A model generated the notes under the pieces. It saw only the letters and a list, made by a program, of their open reading frames with translations, had not been told where the DNA came from and did not search any database. The translations under genes and the position numbers were made by a program. A DNA stretch of 64,000 bases from positions 143,446 to 207,445 of the forward strand of contig CANQJT010000004.1 of the NCBI GenBank assembly GCA_947624325.1, read 5' to 3'. This document shows positions 54,152 through 63,437 of the stretch, piece by piece (within the stretch, counting starts at the first letter, position 1; each line of letters starts with the position of its first letter). This DNA comes from Candidatus Gastranaerophilales bacterium (GTDB taxonomy: Bacteria; Cyanobacteriota; Vampirovibrionia; Gastranaerophilales; Gastranaerophilaceae).

Positions 54152-54332
54152 ATAACCTATTCTATTGTAATAATCAGTTGATGCAGATAAGCTTAGCCAT
54201 TCTTATTTCGTTGCTGTGCTTCGCTTTGTTAAACCCAATATTTAAATAATAGAAGTAATTCTTTACATTTACAATAATTAAAAAAACTAACAAAAAAATT
54301 ATTTTTTATGTTTTAATTACTTTCTTAACAGT

Positions 54333-55559
54333 ATGAAAATTTTAAAAAATAATTTTACATTATATCCAAACAAAATTTTTACCGTAAGTTTCGGTAATAA
54401 CCGCAAAACATATGGGAATGTATCAGAGCCTGTAAAAGATACCTTTCAAAGGAATAACATCGTTTTAAAAGAAATTAGAAGCGGTGAATTTATCGAAGCT
54501 AAGCCCTATGAACCTCAAGAAGAATATTGTGCGGAGGATTTTTTTAATAAATTAAAATATGAGAATGCTCAATGCAAATATATTAAAAAAAATATAACCG
54601 ATTACAAAATATCCCAAGAGGTAATAGATGAAAACAAAGAAGCTCAGCAATTTGCAAGACAACTTGAAAAATTGACCCTTCCCCAGCAAAAAGAAACAGT
54701 TAGAATGTATTCTCAACAAACAGGTTTCCCTAATCTTCAAAAAGTAAGAACAAATATGGAAAAAGAAGTTGTCAGGGCTTTACATAAGCTGGCAGACAAA
54801 GAAAATTTTCAAATAAAATTTATAGGATACGATAAAAACTGTTCTTTAGGAAGAACTCTTGCACTTCCGGGGAGCGATATTGATGCACTTTATATGATAA
54901 TTGACTATAAAGATAAACCGGATTGGTTCTCAGGTGCTATGCGCTGGAAGTTTAAAGACTTGGTTAATCAAAGATTGGTTAATACTCCGGCAGGACATCT
55001 TCCTGAAATTTTATCAATGAGTTTTTTGAATGACGGATTAAACCTTGCATCAAATGCCTTTGATGCAAATAATTTTTCACAAACAGAACTGGAAAAGTTT
55101 AGAGAAAACTTAACAGACAGTTCAAATGACTTTGTAAAAAGTGCTGAATTTAATATTCGGCTTGCAAAAAAATTACCTGATGATACTCTAACCAGAGATA
55201 AATTCTACAAAACAGCTATGCTGGTTGAACTTATAAGAGAAGGAATTATATTAGAAAATAATTTCTCAGAAGATTTTATTAATAAAGTTAAAGACTCTCC
55301 GCTTTATAAATACAGCAATATTATGAAAATGCAGGGTTTGAGCAATAAACCCAAAAGAAAATACATAGACAGGCTTAAATTAACTCAAAATTTTAACGAA
55401 CTGGATGAGCAGGAACAATTTGAAATCGTAAAATCCTTAATATATGCCTCATTGAATATTTTTGATACAAAATATCAAAATTTATTTAATAATAACAATT
55501 CCCAAGGTCAAGATGAAATGGGGAATATTTTAGATATGTATGATATGTTAATGCACTAA
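54333..55559 (+). CDS. Orphan protein with nucleotidyltransferase-like motif
   Basis: A 408-residue protein of no named family that I recognise. The N-terminus reads LYPNKIFTVSFGNN, similar in position and character to the IAFKG motif of the giant repeat protein. Near residues 160-190 the stretch FIGYDKNCSLGRTLALPGSDIDALYMI contains GSDID, the GS...DxD-type motif of pol-beta-like nucleotidyltransferases. The rest is helical and polar. If the fold call is right it would transfer a nucleotide to a protein, RNA or small molecule. It is followed by a strong hairpin terminator. Confidence 0.5.
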   Translation: MKILKNNFTLYPNKIFTVSFGNNRKTYGNVSEPVKDTFQRNNIVLKEIRSGEFIEAKPYEPQEEYCAEDFFNKLKYENAQCKYIKKNITDYKISQEVIDENKEAQQFARQLEKLTLPQQKETVRMYSQQTGFPNLQKVRTNMEKEVVRALHKLADKENFQIKFIGYDKNCSLGRTLALPGSDIDALYMIIDYKDKPDWFSGAMRWKFKDLVNQRLVNTPAGHLPEILSMSFLNDGLNLASNAFDANNFSQTELEKFRENLTDSSNDFVKSAEFNIRLAKKLPDDTLTRDKFYKTAMLVELIREGIILENNFSEDFINKVKDSPLYKYSNIMKMQGLSNKPKRKYIDRLKLTQNFNELDEQEQFEIVKSLIYASLNIFDTKYQNLFNNNNSQGQDEMGNILDMYDMLMH

Positions 55560-55582
55560 AAAAGTGCATTAACATATTTTTA
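55543..55582. terminator. Long hairpin terminator between convergent genes
   Basis: A 15-bp perfect stem ATATGTTAATGCACT/AGTGCATTAACATAT with a 5-base loop, followed by TTTTT. The left arm overlaps the end of the orphan gene. It separates that gene from converging trpB and could act in both directions. Confidence 0.85.
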
Positions 55583-55596
55583 TGGTTATTCAGCCG

Positions 55597-56784
55597 TTAT
55601 CTTGAAAAATTTTCCAAAATAAAAGCTAAATCTTTATCACCTCTGCCTGAAAGATTTATAAGTATATTTTTATTTTTTACTTTTTCGGACAACTTAATTG
55701 CATAAGCGATTGCATGCGAACTTTCAAGAGCAGGTATTATTCCTTCCGTTTCAGAAAGTTCATAAAAAGCATTAACAGCTTCTTTATCATTAACCATAAC
55801 ATATTTAACTCGTTTAATTTTGTCAAGATAACAATGCTTTGGCCCGACTCCCGGATAATCCAAACCGCTTGCTACACTGTATGCATTTAATACATTTCCT
55901 TTATCATCCTGCAAGAGTTTACACTTAAATCCATGAAGTATTCCGTCTTTTCCGTAAGTAATACTTGCTGCATTCTGCCCTGCTTTTTCACCTTTTCCTA
56001 AAGGCTCAACACCATATATTTCAACTTCGGTATCATTTAAAAATCCGTTAAATATCCCTATTGCATTAGAACCGCCTCCGACACAAGCAATAACACAATC
56101 AGGCAGTTTACCTGCTTGTTCCGTGAACTGTTCACGAGCCTCTTTACCTACTATTGATTGAAAATACTCAACTATCATCGGAAAAGGATGCGGACCTACA
56201 ACTGACCCTATTGCGTACATAGTATTTTTAAAATCTTTCATATAAGCAATAAATGCCTCATCAACCGCTTCTTTTAAAGTCCCCGCACCGCTTTTGACAG
56301 ATATTATATTTGCCTTTAAAATACGCATTCTGTCTACATTCGGCTGTTCTTTTTTAATATCAACTTCCCCCATATAAATATCACATTTAAGCCCTAAGAG
56401 TGCAGCAGCCGTAGCTAAAGCAACTCCATGCTGACCTGCACCCGTTTCAGCTATCACTTTTTTCTTGCCCATTCGCTTTGCAAGCAGCACCTCACCCAAA
56501 CAATGATTGATTTTATGCGCACCCGTGTGATTTAAATCTTCCCGTTTTAAATATATATTATTTCCGTATTTCGCAGATAAATTCCTTGCAAAATAAACAG
56601 GACTCGGTCTTCCCACATAATTTTTTAACAGGTATGTTAATTCTTTATTAAATTCTTCATCTTCTTTTGCTGATAAAAAAGCTTTTTCTATATTATTAAA
56701 CTCTTCTTTTAAATCATCGGGAATATATTGTCCGCCATATTCACCATAAAATCCGTTTTTATCAGGCATTATATCGTGATTCAT
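55597..56784 (-). CDS. trpB: Tryptophan synthase beta chain
   Basis: Start at ATG 56784 with AGGAG upstream; 395 residues, normal length for TrpB1. The PLP lysine is K91 in [13 protein letters not shown], the catalytic glutamate E113 in AETGAGQHG, and the phosphate loop GGGSN is in [11 protein letters not shown]. It joins indole and serine to make tryptophan. No trpA or other trp genes are adjacent; instead trpR overlaps its start by 23 bp. This resembles the trpRBA operon of Chlamydia and points to indole salvage rather than full synthesis, although other trp genes could lie elsewhere. Confidence 0.96.
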   Translation of the reverse strand: MNHDIMPDKNGFYGEYGGQYIPDDLKEEFNNIEKAFLSAKEDEEFNKELTYLLKNYVGRPSPVYFARNLSAKYGNNIYLKREDLNHTGAHKINHCLGEVLLAKRMGKKKVIAETGAGQHGVALATAAALLGLKCDIYMGEVDIKKEQPNVDRMRILKANIISVKSGAGTLKEAVDEAFIAYMKDFKNTMYAIGSVVGPHPFPMIVEYFQSIVGKEAREQFTEQAGKLPDCVIACVGGGSNAIGIFNGFLNDTEVEIYGVEPLGKGEKAGQNAASITYGKDGILHGFKCKLLQDDKGNVLNAYSVASGLDYPGVGPKHCYLDKIKRVKYVMVNDKEAVNAFYELSETEGIIPALESSHAIAYAIKLSEKVKNKNILINLSGRGDKDLAFILENFSR

Positions 56785-57052
56785 TTTCTTTCTCCTTTTC
56801 GAAATATTTGTAAACAACTGACTTCTTTTCTTTAAGTATTTTGGAGCCTCTTGTAATTTTACATAAACTTACTTTTAATTTTTTTGCAATTTCACGTTGA
56901 GTCTCACCCTTTGATAACATACTTAAAATCCGCCATCGCTTTGATATTATTGATATTTCATCGGGAGTAAAAATTTCCTGAAAAAGTTTTGTTATTTCTT
57001 TTTCGGTTTTTAAATTTGATATTAAATGTGATATTTCTTTTATTGTTTCCAT
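56762..57052 (-). CDS. trpR: Trp repressor family protein
   Basis: A 96-residue all-helical protein. [23 protein letters not shown], then [24 protein letters not shown] match TrpR: the ligand region L-TPDE, and the helix-turn-helix ending in ITRGS. It should bind tryptophan and repress its own operon; an 18-bp perfect palindrome lies six bases before the start codon. The family also includes YerC-type proteins, but location before trpB supports TrpR. No ribosome-binding site is seen; the operator takes that place. Confidence 0.9.
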   Translation of the reverse strand: METIKEISHLISNLKTEKEITKLFQEIFTPDEISIISKRWRILSMLSKGETQREIAKKLKVSLCKITRGSKILKEKKSVVYKYFEKEKENESRYNA

Positions 57053-57058
57053 ATTTTT

Positions 57059-57076
57059 GTTTCTATTAATAGAAAC
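57059..57076 (-). promoter_or_regulatory. 18-bp perfect palindrome before trpR, probable trp operator
   Basis: GTTTCTATTAATAGAAAC is a perfect 9+9 palindrome ending six bases upstream of the trpR start on the minus strand, where the operator-promoter of an autoregulated trpR-trpB operon is expected. It differs from the E. coli CTAG-core trp operator. Confidence 0.75.
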
Positions 57077-57164
57077 ATTGTAAACCTTTTCTTTTATAAA
57101 ATCAAGTTATAATTGTTAAATTACCAAACTGGACTATTTATATTGAAGTTGTATAATTAAAATT

Positions 57165-58715
57165 ATGGAAAAAAGAATTGCTGTTATTATTGGAGGAGGA
57201 CCTGCAGGATTAAGCTTTGCTTATTCTTTATTAAAGAATACAAACAATATTAAACCTATAGTTATTGAAGAATGCGATTGTTTGGGCGGACTTTCAAAAA
57301 CGATGAATCATAACAATAACGGCATCGACATAGGTCCTCACAGATTTTTTACAAGAAATGATGAAGTTTTTCAATTGTGGAATGAACTTTTAGAAATACA
57401 AGATTCCCCTGCTGCTGATGATAAAATACTAAACAGATTTCCTGCTTCAAATTGCGGTGCTGCTAACCCTGAAGAACAAGACAATATTTTCTTAAAAAGA
57501 AAAAGATTTTCCAGAATATATTATAATAATCATTTTATTGATTATCCTATTAAGTTAAACCCGGCTATTTTTAAAGCATTAGGTCTTAAAAAAACTTTTT
57601 TGGCAGGATTAAGTTATTTAAAGTCATGTACTAAGAAACGAAAAGAAAATAATCTGGAAAATTTTATGATTAACAGATTTGGTAAAGTTTTATATCAATT
57701 ATTCTTTGAAAATTACACTGAAAAAGTTTGGGGAATTCACCCTAATTCAATATCAAAGGAGTGGGGTGAACAAAGAATAAAGAAAATATCCATTTTAAAT
57801 GTTATTAAAGATACTTTATTAACTAACTTAAAAATAAAATTTAACAAAGAAACTTCACTTATAGATGAATATTATTACCCAAAATACGGAAGCTCCCAGA
57901 TGTACAACCTTATGGCCGAAAAAATAAAAGAAATGGGTGGGGATATTATTCTTAACGGGAAAGTGAATAAAATAATTAAAAATTGTAATTCTATAGAAAG
58001 AATTGAATATGTTGATACTCAAACAAATGAAATTAAAACATTAACAGGAAATTATTTTATTTCTTCGATGCCGATAAAAGATTTAATAATAAATATGAAT
58101 GAAGTACCTGATGAAGTTAGTGAAATTGCCAAAAATCTTCCTTATAGAGACTTTATTTTGGTAAACTTTATTTTAAATAAACTTAATTTAAAAAATAATA
58201 CAAAATATCCTACAATAAACAATATAGCACCTGATAGCTGGGTGTATCTGCAGGATACCGGAATTAAAGCCGGAAGATTAAACATAATGAATAATTTCTC
58301 ACCTTATATAATTAATGATTTCAAAAATGATATAGTTGTCAGCCTTGAATATTTCTGCACCGAAAATGATGAATTTTGGAATAAAACCGATAAAGAAATA
58401 ATTGATTTTGCAACAAATGAACTAATATTATCTTCTATAGCAGATAAATCAGACATTAAGGGAATAAAATGTTTTAAAATAAAAAAAGCATATCCGGCAT
58501 ATTTCGGCAGTTATTCTCAATTTAATAAAATACAAGATTACATTAATACAATAGATAATTTATACTGTATAGGCAGAAACGGTCAACACAAGTATAATAA
58601 TATGGATCATTCCGTTTTAAGCGGAATTACCGCTGCCAAAATCATCATAAATAATACAGATAAAGCCCTATTATGGGAAGTTAATACTGACAAAATTTAT
58701 CAGGAAATTAAATAA
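57165..58715 (+). CDS. FAD-dependent oxidoreductase of glycan clusters (UDP-galactopyranose-mutase/amine-oxidase-like)
   Basis: A 516-residue protein with an N-terminal dinucleotide-binding motif (VIIGGGPAGLSFAYSLL) followed by ECDCLGGLSK and GIDIGPHRFFT, the pattern of flavoproteins such as UDP-galactopyranose mutase and protoporphyrinogen-oxidase-like enzymes. Later motifs are ENYTEKVWGIHPNSISKEWG, YPKYGSSQMYNLMAEK and, near the end, YCIGRNGQHKYNNMDHS, which closes the FAD site. Members of this group occur in surface-polysaccharide clusters, where the substrate is usually unknown. Its stop is one base from the first glycosyltransferase start, so they are in one operon. Confidence 0.85.
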   Translation: MEKRIAVIIGGGPAGLSFAYSLLKNTNNIKPIVIEECDCLGGLSKTMNHNNNGIDIGPHRFFTRNDEVFQLWNELLEIQDSPAADDKILNRFPASNCGAANPEEQDNIFLKRKRFSRIYYNNHFIDYPIKLNPAIFKALGLKKTFLAGLSYLKSCTKKRKENNLENFMINRFGKVLYQLFFENYTEKVWGIHPNSISKEWGEQRIKKISILNVIKDTLLTNLKIKFNKETSLIDEYYYPKYGSSQMYNLMAEKIKEMGGDIILNGKVNKIIKNCNSIERIEYVDTQTNEIKTLTGNYFISSMPIKDLIINMNEVPDEVSEIAKNLPYRDFILVNFILNKLNLKNNTKYPTINNIAPDSWVYLQDTGIKAGRLNIMNNFSPYIINDFKNDIVVSLEYFCTENDEFWNKTDKEIIDFATNELILSSIADKSDIKGIKCFKIKKAYPAYFGSYSQFNKIQDYINTIDNLYCIGRNGQHKYNNMDHSVLSGITAAKIIINNTDKALLWEVNTDKIYQEIK

Positions 58716-58716
58716 T

Positions 58717-60267
58717 ATGACACAAATAAAAAAATTACAAAATATATTTTTTCTTATTTCTTTATCATTAATTGTATTTTTAGGGTTTTTTATAAGATAT
58801 AAATTATTTTCATCACATTTCCCTTTAATTTATGATGAATGTTTATTGGGAACTCCTTTTATTGGAGGTAAATTTTCGTCATTCTTTTTTGGATTAAATA
58901 ACTTTACAAAAATACCTCCTATTTGGGCTGTAATTAATAAAGAAATTTTAACAATATTTCATTATTCAATTCCATCATTTAGAATTTTATCTTTTATTTT
59001 TGGAGGACTATCTTTAATTTTATTCCCATTCCTTTTAAACAATTTGTTTAAAAGCAAAATAGCCGTACTGTTAGGAACTTTTCTTTTCGCCATCAATTTT
59101 TATGTAATTTATTACAGCGGAAATTTCCGCCCATATTCATCTGATGTTTTTATTTGTATTCTCTTATTAACCTTGTATAAATATATTTCTTTAAAGCAAA
59201 TTTCAAACATAAGAACATTTTTATATACTCTGATAACAATTTTTTTAATGTTATATTCATTCCCCTGTATGTTTATTATTCCTGCAATAATATTTGCAAA
59301 AAGCATTGAAGAAAAATATTTTAATAAAAAAACTTTATTTATTTTATCGGGAGTATTATTTAGCTGTTTATATTTATATCTTATTGATATTGAATTATAT
59401 AAATTTATGAATACTTATTGGAATAATGTCCAAGTAGGATTTTTAAAACCGTCACTTGAATCTTTTAAAAGCATAACAAATGATTTCTTCAGTTATAATT
59501 ATACTGTTTATGATAATAAGTTTTATATAAAATGGTTTTGTCTTGCAGGGTTTGTTGCATTTTTTACGGACAAACAAAATGAAAAATATTTATATCTGTT
59601 TATTACGTTGTTTGCAATTTTGGCAGCTTTATTACAGATATTTCCTATAGTAGAAAGAACAAGTTTATACTTGATACCTGTATCAATAATTTTTATTGTA
59701 AAAATAGTTGATTTTCCAAAAGTAATTACCAAAATACCCCCCCCCATATGGATTTATAAAATTTTATTATTTATAAAGTCAATAATTTTAACATATTTAA
59801 TTCTGCTTTGTTTAACGGAACCAATGAATTATCTATATTATAATTTAAAAGATATACCTCATTTTATGCATTATAAAGATATTCAAAATCAAGTATATTT
59901 ATTTAATAAGGATAAATTTATCCAATTTTTACAGGAATATCAACCTGGTGAAAAAATATTATTAACCATTGAATTATACTATTTATTAGTTTTCTACAAT
60001 AAATATTATAAATATAATAAAGATATTAATTATCATATCTATCCTATGTTTTTATGGTATTCTCCTGAATTTAAAGATGAAGTAAATAAATTTGTTGTTA
60101 ATATACTGGATGAAGATAAAAAACAAAATAAATTATATATTTGGGGTACATTTTCCACACTTTTTATTGCTCCTGAGCCTAATTTTATTGAAGCAGAATT
60201 AAATAAACGAAATATTAAATATAAAAAAGATTTATATAAAAATTTTTATTTGTTTAAAACTTTATAA
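58717..60267 (+). CDS. ArnT/PMT-like membrane glycosyltransferase 1
   Basis: A 516-residue protein with about eleven membrane helices and a soluble C-terminal domain. The acidic catalytic-type pair in the first periplasmic loop is D40-E41 (PLIYDECLLG), as in ArnT and PMT mannosyltransferases that use polyprenyl-phosphate sugars. The motif SGNFRPYSSDVFICILLL follows, and a later loop ends FPIVERTSLYLIP. A C9 tract at 59737-59745 encodes IPPPIW at residues 341-343, in frame as sequenced. First of at least four paralogues in a row; this one is the most divergent. It probably transfers a sugar to a surface glycan, lipid or protein in the periplasm. Confidence 0.88.
   Translation: MTQIKKLQNIFFLISLSLIVFLGFFIRYKLFSSHFPLIYDECLLGTPFIGGKFSSFFFGLNNFTKIPPIWAVINKEILTIFHYSIPSFRILSFIFGGLSLILFPFLLNNLFKSKIAVLLGTFLFAINFYVIYYSGNFRPYSSDVFICILLLTLYKYISLKQISNIRTFLYTLITIFLMLYSFPCMFIIPAIIFAKSIEEKYFNKKTLFILSGVLFSCLYLYLIDIELYKFMNTYWNNVQVGFLKPSLESFKSITNDFFSYNYTVYDNKFYIKWFCLAGFVAFFTDKQNEKYLYLFITLFAILAALLQIFPIVERTSLYLIPVSIIFIVKIVDFPKVITKIPPPIWIYKILLFIKSIILTYLILLCLTEPMNYLYYNLKDIPHFMHYKDIQNQVYLFNKDKFIQFLQEYQPGEKILLTIELYYLLVFYNKYYKYNKDINYHIYPMFLWYSPEFKDEVNKFVVNILDEDKKQNKLYIWGTFSTLFIAPEPNFIEAELNKRNIKYKKDLYKNFYLFKTL
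59737..59745. repeat. Poly-C tract (C9) in glycosyltransferase 1
   Basis: Nine C coding three prolines, in frame. The tract sits after about two thirds of the gene, in the membrane domain, and is not at the same codon as the tracts of the paralogues. Confidence 0.88.
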
Positions 60268-60351
60268 AGTTTACTCACACCATTTCACAGATAATTATAA
60301 ATTTCATACAGACAAATTGATTTTTTAAAATACTTTAATTATTATATACCT

Positions 60352-61857
60352 ATGACAAATATCAAAAATTATAAAGATATAATTTTTTATACATTTGTAT
60401 TTATAATTATACTGTCTGGAATATTTTTAAGGTTAAAAGTATTTGAGCTTAATATCCCTTTTTGGTTTGATGAAGCTTTTTTAGGTATTAATTTTTTTGA
60501 TAAAAATTATATTGATTTTTTTAACGGAATCAGTGATTATACTAAAGTACCGCCTCTTTGGGCTGTATTCGTCAAATTAATTTTGCAGACTTTCGGTTAT
60601 TCCGTTAAAACTTTCAGACTTTTACCTTTAATTTCAAGTATTATTTCTTTATTTGCATTTTTCATATTATTAAAAAATATTTTTAATAATAAACTTGCTA
60701 TATTAACAGGAATGATTATTTTTACACTAAATTATTGGGTTATATTCTTCTCTTCCGATTTTAAACCATATTCCTCGGATATATTAATATGTATTTTATT
60801 ATTATTGAGTTATAAATACATAAGTTTTAAGAAATTCCCCCCCCCCAGAGCATTTTTATATACCGCAATATCTATAATACTTATTTTGTTTTCTTTTCCT
60901 TCTATTATTGTTATTCCTGCAATGATTATTACTAAATGTATTGAAGAAAAACATTTTAACCATAAATGTTTATTGATTTTTTTCGGTATTTTTATTACTT
61001 GTATTTATCTTTATTTTATAGATAAAAATTGCTACCAATTTATGAAAGAGTATTGGAGCAGTACTGAAGTGGGATTTTGGAATTTTTCCGTTTCTTCTTT
61101 TAATAATCTAATTTACAATTTTTTTGATTATATTTTCATTTTAAATAAAAATACCTTAACAATTTATCTTAATATGTTTTTAAGTATTTTAGGATTAATT
61201 TTATTTATTAAAGATAAGCAAAAAATAGGTTATTTATTCTTATTTTGTTTTTTAATCAATTTATCATTATCATTATTTAAATTTTTCCCATTTGGACACA
61301 GACATGGTACATACTTAATTCCAATTGTAACAATTCTGCTTGTTAAAATTTTTAATCTGCCGAACCTAATTAAAACAGAACAAAATTACAAAAAATTACT
61401 TAAATATTTTAGTATAATAATTATTTTTATAATTATATTAATAAGTACTAATACAATATCAAGATTTAGGTTTAATGCTGATTTTGAAAAATATATGTAC
61501 CTGCCCCAGCCAAGACAAGTAAAATTCCTGGCGCCCGATTATTTCCGTTTAATAGATTCCAATTATGAAACCGGCGATATAGTATTGTTACCTAACGAGA
61601 TATTTGTTATTTGTAATTTTTATAATTATTTATATAAAAGGGATATGGAACTTATAGTTTTGCCGGAAGGAAACTCTCAAGAATTGGTTGATATTATAAG
61701 AAATCAATATAAAACACGAAAATTATATATCATAGGTAAATTTAAATCATTTTCCTTATCGCCTGATATCGATTTTATTGAAACCGAGTTTAAAAAACTA
61801 AACATTAAATATAAAATAGCAATAAATGAATACTTCTATTCTTTTCATACATTATAA
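60352..61857 (+). CDS. ArnT/PMT-like membrane glycosyltransferase 2 with poly-C tract
   Basis: A 501-residue multi-pass protein: D40-E41 in PFWFDEAFLG, YTKVPPLWAVFVK, SDFKPYSSDILICILLLLSY and FPFGHRHGTYLIPI. A C10 tract at 60837-60846 encodes F162-P163-P164-P165 and is in frame. Slippage by one base would truncate the protein after about 165 of 501 residues. It shares long identical DNA stretches with glycosyltransferase 3 (start region) and 4 (downstream of the tract). There is no ribosome-binding site before the ATG. It likely uses a polyprenyl-linked sugar donor on the periplasmic side. Confidence 0.88.
   Translation: MTNIKNYKDIIFYTFVFIIILSGIFLRLKVFELNIPFWFDEAFLGINFFDKNYIDFFNGISDYTKVPPLWAVFVKLILQTFGYSVKTFRLLPLISSIISLFAFFILLKNIFNNKLAILTGMIIFTLNYWVIFFSSDFKPYSSDILICILLLLSYKYISFKKFPPPRAFLYTAISIILILFSFPSIIVIPAMIITKCIEEKHFNHKCLLIFFGIFITCIYLYFIDKNCYQFMKEYWSSTEVGFWNFSVSSFNNLIYNFFDYIFILNKNTLTIYLNMFLSILGLILFIKDKQKIGYLFLFCFLINLSLSLFKFFPFGHRHGTYLIPIVTILLVKIFNLPNLIKTEQNYKKLLKYFSIIIIFIIILISTNTISRFRFNADFEKYMYLPQPRQVKFLAPDYFRLIDSNYETGDIVLLPNEIFVICNFYNYLYKRDMELIVLPEGNSQELVDIIRNQYKTRKLYIIGKFKSFSLSPDIDFIETEFKKLNIKYKIAINEYFYSFHTL
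60837..60846. repeat. Poly-C tract (C10) in glycosyltransferase 2
   Basis: TTC CCC CCC CCC AGA: ten C, in frame. The same codon position carries the C9 tract in glycosyltransferase 4. Confidence 0.9.
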
Positions 61858-61894
61858 ATTGATTTTCTAATATATTTTGATTTATTATACAACT

Positions 61895-63400
61895 ATGGCA
61901 AATATCAAAAATTATAAAGATATAATTTTTTATACATTTGTATTTATAATTATACTGTCTGGAATATTAGTAAGGTTAAAAATATTTGAGCTTAATGTTC
62001 CTTTTTGGTTTGATGAAGCTTTTTTAGGTATTAATTTTTTTGATAAATCTTATGTTGATTTTTTTAACGGTATCAGCATTTATACTAAAGTACCGCCTCT
62101 TTGGGGGATATCCGTTAAATTAATTTTACAGACTTTCGGTTATTCAATTAGGACTTTTAGAATTTTATCTCTTGTTTCAAGTGTTATTTCTTTGTTTACA
62201 TTCTTCATATTACTAAAAAATATTGTCAAAAATAGACTTGCTATATTAACGGGATTAATTCTTTTTTCATTTAATTACTGCATTGTATATTATTCTGCAG
62301 AATTCAGACCATATTCATTTGATGTTATGATTAGTATACTATTATTATTGAGCTACAAATATATAAGTTTTAAAAATTTATCTTTCCCTAAGGCAATTTT
62401 ATATTCCATAATATCGATTATATGTATTTTATCTTCTTTCGCTTCAATATTTATTCTGCCTGCAATAGTTTTTGCAAAATCAATGGAAGAAAAATATTTT
62501 AACTATAAATGTTTATTGATTTTTTTCGGTATTTTTATTACTTGTATTTATCTTTATCTTATAGATAAAAATTGTTATCAATTTATGATGTATTACTGGC
62601 ATAATGTTGAAACAGGATTTTGGAATTTTTCCGTTTCTTCTTTTAATAATCTAATTTACAATTTCTATAATTATATTTTTACTGCAAATAAAAATACCTT
62701 AACAATTTATCTTAATATGTTCTTAAGTATTTTAGGATTAATTTTATTTATTAAGAATAAGCAAAAAATAAGTTATTTATTTATATTAATTTTTATATTC
62801 GCCTTATCCGCATCCTTTTTTGAAATTTTTCCTTTCGGACACAGGCACACTATTTATTTAATTCCTATTATAATCCTTTTGCTTATTAAAAATTTTGACC
62901 TGCCAAACCTTATTAAACCGGAACAAAAATACAAAAAAATGCTTTTATATTGTAGTACAGCAATTATTTTTATTATTGTATTAATAAGTACAAATATAAT
63001 ATCAAGACTTAGATTTAATTCTAATATTGAAAAATATATGTTTTATCCTGCACCTGTACAATTTAAATATATGAACCCTGATTATTATAATATAATATAT
63101 AATTCCGCTTCAGATAATGACTTAATTATACTATCAACTGATTTAAATTATATCTGTAATTTTTATAATTCTTTATACAAAAGGAATATTAAATATTTAA
63201 ACTTACCGGAAGGGAATTCTGAAAAACTTCTTGATATAATAAGAAATCAATCTAAAACCAAAAATTTATATATTATGGGAAGATTTAAATCATTTGAAAA
63301 TTTACCCGATATTAATTTTATTGAAACCGAATTAAAAAAACAAAACATTAAATATAAAAAAGAAGTCAATGAAGAATTTTATTCTTTCCATACATTATAA
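61895..63400 (+). CDS. ArnT/PMT-like membrane glycosyltransferase 3 (no tract)
   Basis: A 501-residue paralogue counted from the ATG at 61895, which aligns with the starts of genes 2 and 4 (in-frame codons further upstream are spurious). D40-E41 in PFWFDEAFLG, SAEFRPYSFDVMISILLLLSY and FPFGHRHTIYLIPI are present. At the codons where genes 2 and 4 have P-P-P-R it reads L-S-F-P-K with no homopolymer, so this copy cannot switch by slippage. The first 25 codons are almost identical in DNA to gene 2. Spacers before genes 3 and 4 are also nearly identical (TATTTTGATTTATTATACAACT). Confidence 0.88.
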   Translation: MANIKNYKDIIFYTFVFIIILSGILVRLKIFELNVPFWFDEAFLGINFFDKSYVDFFNGISIYTKVPPLWGISVKLILQTFGYSIRTFRILSLVSSVISLFTFFILLKNIVKNRLAILTGLILFSFNYCIVYYSAEFRPYSFDVMISILLLLSYKYISFKNLSFPKAILYSIISIICILSSFASIFILPAIVFAKSMEEKYFNYKCLLIFFGIFITCIYLYLIDKNCYQFMMYYWHNVETGFWNFSVSSFNNLIYNFYNYIFTANKNTLTIYLNMFLSILGLILFIKNKQKISYLFILIFIFALSASFFEIFPFGHRHTIYLIPIIILLLIKNFDLPNLIKPEQKYKKMLLYCSTAIIFIIVLISTNIISRLRFNSNIEKYMFYPAPVQFKYMNPDYYNIIYNSASDNDLIILSTDLNYICNFYNSLYKRNIKYLNLPEGNSEKLLDIIRNQSKTKNLYIMGRFKSFENLPDINFIETELKKQNIKYKKEVNEEFYSFHTL

Positions 63401-63437
63401 ATTGATTTTTTGATATATTTTGATTTATTATACAACT

